The translations under genes and the position numbers were made by a program. Under the pieces are notes generated by a model. The model was given only the letters and a program-made list of their open reading frames with translations, searched no databases and was not told where the DNA came from. Shown here in pieces: positions 35,246 to 41,856 of a stretch of 41,856 bases of DNA. Position 1 is the first letter of the stretch; every line of letters begins with the position of its first letter. This DNA comes from Clostridia bacterium (GTDB lineage: Bacteria > Bacillota > Clostridia > Oscillospirales > Acutalibacteraceae): NCBI GenBank assembly GCA_017513525.1, contig JAFXFC010000030.1, forward strand, positions 1-41,856, read 5' to 3'.

Positions 35246-35274
35246 GTAATATGAGTTTTGGCCCAAAAAGTCAA
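35246..35274 (-). promoter_or_regulatory. Promoter with palindrome, excisionase-like gene
   Basis: On the minus strand TTGACT (35274-35269), 17 bases, TATTAC (35251-35246). The spacer holds the 13-base palindrome TTTTGGGCCAAAA (35268-35256), a possible operator. Confidence 0.5.
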
Positions 35275-35352
35275 GGGGTAAACCTCAATTTTTTTCAAAA
35301 AAGTATTGTATTGAAAGCAATCTAGCTTCAATCTATATCAAATATTCAAGTA

Positions 35353-35388
35353 AATTAGAGGCGACGCATTATTACGCCGCCTCTAATT
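35353..35388 (-). terminator. Hairpin just after hamB
   Basis: AATTAGAGGCG (35353-35363) and CGCCTCTAATT (35378-35388) pair perfectly over 11 bases, starting 3 bases after the hamB stop. The T-run on the minus strand is weak. Confidence 0.6.
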
Positions 35389-35391
35389 AAT

Positions 35392-38300
35392 TTATCTCAG
35401 TAAATAACTTACTCTTTCAGAAAAGTATTCCGGGTAATCATTTAGCAAATGAAACACACTATCTTCAAACCATTTTGCGATGCGAAGAATACTATCTGTA
35501 TCAATCGTTTCAGACTTCAAGATTTCTGTTAATTTAGAAGCCAGAACACGATCATTAAACATCTTCTCACAAACAGAAATTGCCGTTTGCGAAGACACTC
35601 CATATTTAATTTTGTTTTGCAAAACATTTAGCGTTGTATATGGATTTACTTTGGTATCATCATCTTCCGGTACATTTATCAAATCACAAATATTACCTAT
35701 CAATATATTTAGCCGATACGATATTACTTTATTGCAAACATCATCCACATCAGAAATATCACAACCGGTTTCTAAGCTGATTTCGATTGGTGTCTTACCA
35801 TTTATCCATAAACAACATATTTCATACAACTTGTCCTTAAATTTACATTCTTCGTTTTTCAAAAAGAATTCTACAATCAAAGCAAGCAAACTATCCTCAG
35901 AAATAACTTTCTCCGTGAGTTCTTTTTCAGTAATCCATTCTTCAATTTTTACTGATAAATCAATGCCCAACATACCATAAGAATATCCCCGAAGTTGTTC
36001 AGTTGTATAATTTCGTAATTTTTCTTCTGTTTTAACGAAGAACTGCTCTATTAACTCTTTTTCTTCAGCCGAGGCCAAGGCATATGCTAATGTGTTTTTG
36101 CAAATACTTAAGGCTATTTCTTGATTTGTCAGATCAGCATCATTGCACGCAAAAGCTAAGCATAAATAATTTTCAATTTGTGACAGTACTTCTCGCTTAA
36201 AAAGCATCTCACTAAAAATATTGTTTTGTATTCTGGATGGTTTTTCTGCTAAATATGCTGCATTAATCTTTTTTGCTAAATCTATGAAACAATTAGGATT
36301 ATCATAGTTTTGCAATATGTATTCTGCAATACGTGTGCCTTTATAAGCCGTATTATAATCAACTTCAATATTTTTAACTAAGGCCAGAATTGAACTGCTG
36401 CATTTTTCAGAAGAATTAGGGTCAAACAACGAAATGCAGTCTCTCCAAACATATCGTCCACGCCCCATCAACCGTCCGTCATAAATCTTAGGATCTGTAA
36501 TTATAATGCTACCTTCGGTATATATTCCGGCTCTCGCAGTTCTTCCTATAAGATTTTGAAAATTGCGTGCTTTTATAAGTTCTTGCCCAATGTGTATACT
36601 TGTAACTAATAGATACTTAATCGGTATATTAACACCTTGTGCAAGTGTAGAAGTACAAACCACACAGGAAACATAGCCGTCCTTTATTGCACTTTCTACT
36701 GCTAATTTAATACCATTAGGAATGTTTGAAGAGTGGGGCAAAATACCCAAGTCGCATGCCTTAGTGTAATAGTGTTCGGCACCATAGTATTCTTCCAAAT
36801 GCCTTTTAATCTTATTAAGTTCTTCACCATTTGCAGTTGCTGTAAAAGCGCTAAAATCCAAACCTCTTTCTTTTAATTCTATCAATCTATTGAACATGGT
36901 TTTCATTGATCGTTGCTGCCCAATATATATTGCAATACCGCCATTATGACATAACTTCATAGCATTATATATTGCAATATCATTGGCGGATTTTAAATCT
37001 GGAAAATAACGCGGTTTCAGTTCGCCTGGGCGTTTTAAAAGTTCACGAACTTGTAAAACCCTTGGAACATAATAATCTTCACTATGCGGGTCATCAGTAT
37101 AAAAATGAATATCGCTATTCGCTGAAGCAAAGCCTATTGATTTGGGAGTTGAAAGAATGTTAGAATCGGTAGCTAACACTCCTTTTCCCTGGAACAACCA
37201 TTCCTTGATTTCATCAGAATTAGGCAAAACAGCCGAAAGTAACACAAGTTGTTGGTTATCGGTTAATTCGTTTCGAATGTGAGTAACCAACAATTCATAA
37301 ACAACTCCTCTTCCTCCGTCATCAAACATATGCCCTTCGTCAAACAGGAACAAATCTATAGCATCTAATATATCCGGCTGATGATGCATAATATAGCTGA
37401 GTTTTTCCGGAGTGCAAACGAGAATCTGCTTACCTACATCAGATCCGAACAAAGCCAAAAAATCATTTTGTAAAACGTCTGAGAACTGATTTATGGTTGC
37501 TATATCTCTAAAAGATTTATGCATATCCGTTGTTATCTCATTGCAAAGTGCTCTCAGAGGAGCTACAACCATTGCGGTGTTAGCTCTGTCGGAGAGAAAA
37601 GCCGCACGTATAATTAAATCAATGCTTTTTGTTTTACCCACTCCGGTAGGTAATTGAACAATCGCATTTTCTCCGCGCAAAACACCCTTTTCAGCTACGA
37701 GACGTTGGGCAGGCCAAAGCATTTTTATAGAATCATTTGTTTTAAGGTACTCTTCCCATCCGTTCAAAGTAACATCTGAATGTAATGGCAATAACAACCA
37801 CGACGAGTTTTCAATTGCTTTATAAATCGAAGCCACGAGGACATCTACAAAAAAGACCTCATCAGGATCGTCATTATCGTATACTTCCTCTCGATAGTTT
37901 ATTAAATGCGATTTTAACGCTGAGGATTCTATTCCTTTTTCAAAGCAATCAAGAAAAGCGTTGTTTATTTTTGAATAAGTGTCAGTAACCTTTATATACG
38001 ATAATTTCTTTTGCAAAAGCAAATATGCATATATGTTCAACAATAATAGTTGTGGCGTATTATCGTTATTCTCATAAGCATAATTCAGTTTTCGGGTTAA
38101 GACTTTTGAACTTCCAAAATCGTTTGATAAAAAATAGGCCGCTGCTCCAGACAACAAAAAATCCGCATCATAATCCTGTCTATCTTTTGAGTTGAAAGCT
38201 GCATCATAGTATTGTGCTGCTCGACTTAATAACGGTTCAAATTCATTTATATCTGTTTCATTATTTTCGATTATTGCTTCCGCGTACTTTGAAATAACAT

Positions 38301-38436
38301 AAGTCGTTGGCAAAGAAAGTTCATTTGAATCAAATGCAAAGTGAGGGTAATCTTCCGCCGGGGTATTATACTCTACAAGCTTTGCCTTAGCCTTTTGATA
38401 TTTCATCATGTAGTTCGAGCGTGTTCCAAAAATCAT
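35392..38436 (-). CDS. hamB: Hachiman defence helicase HamB
   Basis: A 1014-residue superfamily 2, Ski2-like helicase. After a 240-residue helical N-terminus come Q-like WPAQRLVAEK, Walker A QLPTGVGKTKS (about 261-271), VVAPLRALCNE, the DEAH-type box LFLFDEGHMF (D366), motif III LLSAVLPN, and motif VI QNLIGRTARAG (627-637), then a helical C-terminal half. Its start overlaps the stop of the hamA-like gene (ATGA), giving the HamA-HamB pair of the Hachiman anti-phage system. In studied systems HamB senses DNA and holds back the HamA nuclease until activated. It was identified by domain content and pairing, not by search. Confidence 0.88.
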   Translation of the reverse strand: MIFGTRSNYMMKYQKAKAKLVEYNTPAEDYPHFAFDSNELSLPTTYVISKYAEAIIENNETDINEFEPLLSRAAQYYDAAFNSKDRQDYDADFLLSGAAAYFLSNDFGSSKVLTRKLNYAYENNDNTPQLLLLNIYAYLLLQKKLSYIKVTDTYSKINNAFLDCFEKGIESSALKSHLINYREEVYDNDDPDEVFFVDVLVASIYKAIENSSWLLLPLHSDVTLNGWEEYLKTNDSIKMLWPAQRLVAEKGVLRGENAIVQLPTGVGKTKSIDLIIRAAFLSDRANTAMVVAPLRALCNEITTDMHKSFRDIATINQFSDVLQNDFLALFGSDVGKQILVCTPEKLSYIMHHQPDILDAIDLFLFDEGHMFDDGGRGVVYELLVTHIRNELTDNQQLVLLSAVLPNSDEIKEWLFQGKGVLATDSNILSTPKSIGFASANSDIHFYTDDPHSEDYYVPRVLQVRELLKRPGELKPRYFPDLKSANDIAIYNAMKLCHNGGIAIYIGQQRSMKTMFNRLIELKERGLDFSAFTATANGEELNKIKRHLEEYYGAEHYYTKACDLGILPHSSNIPNGIKLAVESAIKDGYVSCVVCTSTLAQGVNIPIKYLLVTSIHIGQELIKARNFQNLIGRTARAGIYTEGSIIITDPKIYDGRLMGRGRYVWRDCISLFDPNSSEKCSSSILALVKNIEVDYNTAYKGTRIAEYILQNYDNPNCFIDLAKKINAAYLAEKPSRIQNNIFSEMLFKREVLSQIENYLCLAFACNDADLTNQEIALSICKNTLAYALASAEEKELIEQFFVKTEEKLRNYTTEQLRGYSYGMLGIDLSVKIEEWITEKELTEKVISEDSLLALIVEFFLKNEECKFKDKLYEICCLWINGKTPIEISLETGCDISDVDDVCNKVISYRLNILIGNICDLINVPEDDDTKVNPYTTLNVLQNKIKYGVSSQTAISVCEKMFNDRVLASKLTEILKSETIDTDSILRIAKWFEDSVFHLLNDYPEYFSERVSYLLR

Positions 38437-39239
38437 TTTTTACACCTCTCGTAAATTTTATGAGCAAGATCCATAAGAGTTTTACCATGAATAAAAAATA
38501 TCCTTTGTTTACTGCTAATTTGCAATTCTTGCCCAGATGCACTCAATTCTATTTCTTGATCTACAGTTTGCCGACTGCTGATACCTGCGGCGGCATATGT
38601 AAGTTTGTAATTGTTATCAGGCTTCAACAAAAACCTAGCCACCTCGCCAGCCTGCTCCGTATGTCCAAGCTCTTTTAGTCGTTTACGACAATGGTCTAAT
38701 GTTCTAGCAAGTCTCTGTTCATCCTTTTTGGATTCCTTAATTGCATTTTCGAGTGAATCATAGCCCGTACTTGTTAGTACCGCTTTTACTTCTGTAGCTA
38801 TAAGTTCGTCTTTTTCACTTGGATTATCGCACCCATTAAAATACTTGTATGCAATTACATCTGTACCATGTTCCGAGTTGTTCTTTCCGGAACGATTTTT
38901 CTGTTTATATCTAGGAACAGCATACCCAAAGATAAACTCTAACAAATCAGAGACTAATATTTCTGTGATATCTCCAGATCGAGCAGTTGGACCCAGCGCT
39001 TCATTCCTTTGGGGAATTACACGATCATGAAGATACTGTTCTACAGTCATCCCATTAATCGCGGAATCTAATAGCAAATCCTCATCTTCAATATAATTGC
39101 GTCTAATATGCAATGCCCAATCATCCAGAATCGTGTCATCTTCCTTATAGTCGATCTTATAACAGTTTAACGGTATCCCATCTTTAATGGTGATGCCTTT
39201 TTCTTCGATAATCCAATCTATATAGCTAGGCCTATCCAT
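38433..39239 (-). CDS. hamA: Hachiman defence effector HamA (DUF1837 nuclease)
   Basis: A 268-residue DUF1837 protein with a PD-(D/E)xK-like nuclease core: SGDITEILVSDLLEF (89-102), EHGTDVIAYKYF with D127, and IATEVKAVLT with E150 and K152, the expected acidic-x-Lys pair. In known Hachiman systems HamA cuts DNA when released by HamB, causing abortive defence. All three active-site motifs look intact. AAAGGATG lies eight bases before the ATG. It is first in the pair and is translationally coupled to hamB. Confidence 0.85.
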   Translation of the reverse strand: MDRPSYIDWIIEEKGITIKDGIPLNCYKIDYKEDDTILDDWALHIRRNYIEDEDLLLDSAINGMTVEQYLHDRVIPQRNEALGPTARSGDITEILVSDLLEFIFGYAVPRYKQKNRSGKNNSEHGTDVIAYKYFNGCDNPSEKDELIATEVKAVLTSTGYDSLENAIKESKKDEQRLARTLDHCRKRLKELGHTEQAGEVARFLLKPDNNYKLTYAAAGISSRQTVDQEIELSASGQELQISSKQRIFFIHGKTLMDLAHKIYERCKK

Positions 39240-39315
39240 ATAAACATCCTTTCAACCACTTGTTACCGTTCCATACAAGTGGTTTTTTAAGTATTCATAA
39301 TTGGTGAGTGAACAA

Positions 39316-39456
39316 TTATTTCCTATGATTTTTTCGATTAAGATTACATCCCCACCAATCACCATCGTCATAGTAATACTTACATTCGCGACAGTCCTTT
39401 TTTCCATATTTGATACAGAGGAACCTATTTTAAAACCATTCAATTATAACTTTCAT
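39316..39456 (-). pseudogene. Cys-rich mini-gene interrupted by an in-frame stop
   Basis: A good RBS (AGGAGAAAG) leads to ATG 39456 and MKVIIEWF, then TAA (39432-39430). The same frame goes on for 37 codons, reading NRFLCIKYGKKDCRECKYYY and then DDGDWWGCN, before its own TAA at 39316. Cys pairs (CREC) and aromatic residues look protein-like, so a single AAA-to-TAA change would explain the break. Another frame, 39252-39443, is open but looks less like a protein. Function unknown; it lies just upstream of hamA. Confidence 0.5.
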
Positions 39457-39466
39457 ATACTTTCTC

Positions 39467-40354
39467 CTAGTATTGAATTCTAAAGTAATCCAAATACGCC
39501 TTAAAGCGGTCTTGGGCGGTGAGGCAGGTGTCCATAAGGAATCCTTTTTCGTGGTCCCATTCTTTGAGGCCGCGGTAGTAGAACAGCTTTAGATTATCCT
39601 CAATGATGAACGGGACAATATTATGCTTCAGGCACTCCTTAAAGAGGATCAGACGGCCTACACGGCCATTTCCATCCTGGAATGGATGGATACGTTCAAA
39701 GGCCACATGGAAGGCCACGATGTCCTCAAAGGTCTTAGAGGGCAACTCGTTGTAACTCGTCAGCAGTTTGCGAATCTCATCGGCAACATTCTCCGGCAGT
39801 GTAGTATCATTGCCGCCCACTTCATTAGGCAACTTCTTGTACTCCCCTACCGCAAACCAATCCTTGCGACTATCGCTGGTACCGGTTTTCAAAACTGCGT
39901 GTAGATCCTTGATGAGCTTTTCAGTGAGAGTAGCCCCTGCGCTGTCAATCACCATATCAATGCAGCGGAAATGGTTAGATGTCTCGATCACATCGTCAAC
40001 ATTAACCGCTTCGTTTTCAAAACCGATAGTATTGGTCTCAAAGATGTACCGGGTCTGATCGTGAGTAAGCCGGCTACCTTCAATATGGTTTGAATTATAG
40101 GTCAGATCGATCTGAATTTTGTGATAAATGCCACCGGTCATCTTGGCTGCTTTCTGCTCTCGCAGAATCTGTAGCAACGTAGGTGTATCGTTTTTCTTGT
40201 TCGAGCGCTCCGGCTTCTGTGCATCTTTCGGAATGTACCAAGTTTTGCCGACAAGCTTGGCATCAGCAATTCTGCCGTGAGCACAGTAATTCCGCACGCT
40301 TCGTTCGGAAAGCCCCCATTTTTCAGCCATTTTTGCGACAGATATATATTCCAT
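39467..40354 (-). CDS. Fic-domain protein with N-terminal HTH
   Basis: A 295-residue fusion. The N-terminus is a small HTH (about 1-45: SVAKMAEKWGLSERSVRNYC, then GRIADAKLVGKTWYIP), like an excisionase or MerR domain. The Fic domain has an intact active motif HPFQDGNGRVGR, and an upstream TYNSNHIEGSRLT that fits the (S/T)xxxE(G/N) inhibitory helix, so it should be a self-inhibited AMP transferase (class II by known family rules). The target is unknown. The ATG at 40354 has GGGAGG upstream; a start 37 codons earlier would cover the promoter. Inverted repeats upstream suggest autoregulation. It is only 10 bases before the Cys-rich mini-gene. Confidence 0.88.
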   Translation of the reverse strand: MEYISVAKMAEKWGLSERSVRNYCAHGRIADAKLVGKTWYIPKDAQKPERSNKKNDTPTLLQILREQKAAKMTGGIYHKIQIDLTYNSNHIEGSRLTHDQTRYIFETNTIGFENEAVNVDDVIETSNHFRCIDMVIDSAGATLTEKLIKDLHAVLKTGTSDSRKDWFAVGEYKKLPNEVGGNDTTLPENVADEIRKLLTSYNELPSKTFEDIVAFHVAFERIHPFQDGNGRVGRLILFKECLKHNIVPFIIEDNLKLFYYRGLKEWDHEKGFLMDTCLTAQDRFKAYLDYFRIQY

Positions 40355-40384
40355 AGTAACCTCCCGAAAAGTTTTCTTGCTCTT

Positions 40385-40451
40385 ATTATACCATATTATC
40401 GGCAAAATATCAATATAGTTTTCGAAATTGCCTAAATCTTTATTGCCGATA
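40385..40451 (-). promoter_or_regulatory. Fic gene promoter with 9-bp inverted repeat operator
   Basis: On the minus strand TTGATA (40413-40408), 17 bases, TATAAT (40390-40385). TATCGGCAA (40397-40405) lies inside the spacer, and its exact reverse complement TTGCCGATA (40443-40451) lies upstream, 37 bases apart. This placement suits a repressor that loops or binds both sites; the HTH of the Fic protein is the natural candidate. Confidence 0.6.
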
Positions 40452-40507
40452 GTTTTGCACTTCACAATATCGTATGTAATAACAAACTACTCTATAAAAG
40501 ATGAAAA

Positions 40508-40527
40508 GCGTCGCATTCCTGCGACGC
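40508..40527 (-). terminator. Terminator of the membrane protein gene
   Basis: GCGTCGCA / TGCGACGC, 8-bp perfect stem with a TTCC loop, followed on the minus strand by TTTTCATCTTTT. Confidence 0.75.
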
Positions 40528-40534
40528 CTTTCAT

Positions 40535-41512
40535 TTAAGATATATTAAACTTGTTAAGCAATGCGAAGATCAATGCGGTTATGCATCCGGACAACAGGAT
40601 CACCAACAAATCTATCGGAGCAAAGACGATGCCGGGTAATCCATCAAAAAGCAAGCCCGAGCCAAAGCTATATAAGTGTCCGTTAAGGAGAAACATTTCT
40701 GCGATATACATAAGAAATGTCATCATAGATGCCGAAATTGCCGGAATCCAAATCGACACAAACCTCTGCTTTCCCAAAAGGAATGAGCCCAAGAACACTC
40801 CTACAGTTACACCAAGCAGAATAAAGAAAACTGACATTACTGAGGCAGACAGAGGGGATACTTGAATACTGCCATCTCTCCAGAAAGCCGTAAAGCACGC
40901 TAGGATACAAAGGCCAAGGAACACCAGCGAGCAAACAGATTGCAGGATCAAGGACTTGCAGCGTTTTTTATCTCCGTTCTTGATCATTTGACCAAAGCCA
41001 TACAAGCAGTTCAAGATGGTGATGATCAACACAATGGAAATAATATAAAAGTGGAGTTTAAATGCGGGGTTATAGTCTCCCATTAAGATATCGACTGCCG
41101 TCTGTGTCTTGTATGTAGTTACGGTTTCTCCCCATCCCTCCGGAGGGACGTAACACATATACATCTGCCAGTCCTCAAGCTTGGTGACAGTTTCAGCAGT
41201 TGACACTACGACTTTCTGCTCAAACAATAACTCCGATCCAAAGAAGACACCTGTTGCAACGGCAGCACCACCGGCAAAAGCGAATCGCTTGAAAACTTTG
41301 ATAAACAGTGGCATCAGGAGGACGCCGGCAATGATAGCAACACTGATCGGTGTGTACGGAATAATGTATTTGGGATAGTTCTCCTTCATTACGGTTCCAT
41401 TAACCAGCATATCGGTGATCACCCGCACGCCCATAGATAACGGATAATACGATGCGATCAAAACGCCAAGGCAAGAAAACAAATAATACCTATTAAACGC
41501 TTTGTTTTTCAT
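40535..41512 (-). CDS. Multi-span membrane protein downstream of a BlaR1-type gene
   Basis: A 325-residue protein with roughly eight hydrophobic segments (first YYLFSCLGVLIASYYPLSMG, last LLVILLSGCITALIFALL) and an extracellular loop of about 50 residues after the third segment (EDWQMYMCYVPPEGWGE). I do not recognise a family. It follows the BlaR1-type gene by 13 bases, so it is probably part of the same sensing or resistance operon. Start: the ATG at 41512 sits seven bases after GGAG; ATG 41518 is too close to the site. Confidence 0.7.
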   Translation of the reverse strand: MKNKAFNRYYLFSCLGVLIASYYPLSMGVRVITDMLVNGTVMKENYPKYIIPYTPISVAIIAGVLLMPLFIKVFKRFAFAGGAAVATGVFFGSELLFEQKVVVSTAETVTKLEDWQMYMCYVPPEGWGETVTTYKTQTAVDILMGDYNPAFKLHFYIISIVLIITILNCLYGFGQMIKNGDKKRCKSLILQSVCSLVFLGLCILACFTAFWRDGSIQVSPLSASVMSVFFILLGVTVGVFLGSFLLGKQRFVSIWIPAISASMMTFLMYIAEMFLLNGHLYSFGSGLLFDGLPGIVFAPIDLLVILLSGCITALIFALLNKFNIS

Positions 41513-41525
41513 GTTCATTCTCCTT

Positions 41526-41856
41526 TCATCCTGCATTTGTGAGTAACACATAGAATATCACGCAGATGAGCGCAATAAATGCCACGAGGGAAATCCAGGT
41601 TAATTTCTTAAAGGACAATATGTTTTCAATCCGAGTGCGGATTCTTGCACCACCAAACGCGGATGCAAATACAGTTGCGCCTTGTTTGCATTCCAATAAT
41701 GCGGAAGCATATTCTTTTGACCGGTCGGCGCCAAGTTTTAAAAGAACGCGTTCGTCACAAGACAATTCGAGATCAGCAAGGAACGCCTTTAGGAATAACC
41801 AGGAAAACGGATTGAACCAGTGTACTGCGACAACCAAAAAGGCAATCACCCTCCAC
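41526..41856 (-). CDS. BlaR1/MecR1-type M56 peptidase, C-terminal part (cut by window edge)
   Basis: The frame is open to the right edge of the window (WRVIAFLVV...), so the N-terminal part lies outside. The visible piece has VHWFNPFSWLFLKAFLADLE followed by LSCDERVL, the conserved segment after the HExxH zinc site of BlaR1-type peptidases, and ends in a transmembrane helix ISLVAFIALICVIFYVLL. Such proteins sense cell-wall stress or beta-lactams and cleave a BlaI-type repressor. The sensor domain normally C-terminal to this part is absent here, so this is a short-form M56 protein. Confidence 0.82.
   Translation of the reverse strand, partial: WRVIAFLVVAVHWFNPFSWLFLKAFLADLELSCDERVLLKLGADRSKEYASALLECKQGATVFASAFGGARIRTRIENILSFKKLTWISLVAFIALICVIFYVLLTNAG

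Noticed and set aside
39252..39443. 63-codon minus-strand frame upstream of hamA
   Set aside because: It starts at TTG without a proper RBS; the overlapping Cys-rich frame starts at the good RBS and looks more protein-like.

Overview
The window looks like a chromosome segment of an uncultured, low-GC, endospore-forming Clostridia bacterium, most likely of the Oscillospiraceae/Ruminococcaceae type. The signs are a CotF-like coat protein, Gram-positive style AGGAGG ribosome sites, a compact SufBC pair, an ECF-type vitamin transporter subunit, the dnaX-ybaB-recR order behind a small SRP RNA, and a very large secreted protein made of InlB-type and Ig-like repeats. Everything here is read from sequence alone; no database search was run.

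Layout. 1-7.4 kb: one giant secreted repeat protein. 7.4-8.3 kb: a CotF-like protein and a 35-residue membrane peptide. 8.3-13.5 kb: a cytosolic endoglycoceramidase-like GH5 enzyme with a DUF1294 membrane protein, then sufC-sufB, an RqcP-like S4 protein and an HtrA protease. 13.5-18.8 kb (minus): a four-gene hydrolase operon (alpha/beta hydrolase, nucleoside hydrolase family, GH39-like glycosidase, GDPD), divergent from malQ. 20.5-24.8 kb: cca, then a coenzyme A cluster with a PanT-like ECF S component and coaX divergent from coaBC. 24.8-30.2 kb (minus): dnaX-ybaB-recR followed by a xylulokinase-type kinase and an unknown protein. 30.2-34.1 kb: SRP RNA, DUF1934-argS, smpB and tmRNA.

Downstream of the tmRNA the content turns accessory: a frameshifted gene, an excisionase-like HTH protein with a small partner but no integrase in view, a complete two-gene Hachiman defence module (hamA-hamB), a nonsense-interrupted Cys-rich mini-gene, a Fic protein fused to an HTH domain and preceded by an inverted repeat, and a membrane protein with the end of a BlaR1-type gene. 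This resembles a decayed integrative element or defence island seated at ssrA.

The most unusual signal is not a gene. Two arrays of short perfect hairpins (30294-30408 and 33529-33675) share a constant 7-base linker, ATTTCAC, while every stem has a different sequence. One array lies between the SRP RNA gene and dnaX. The other lies between the promoter of the tmRNA gene and its mature 5' end. I know of no named family with this design. A second repeat type, two head-to-head 24-base palindromic units, lies between argS and smpB.
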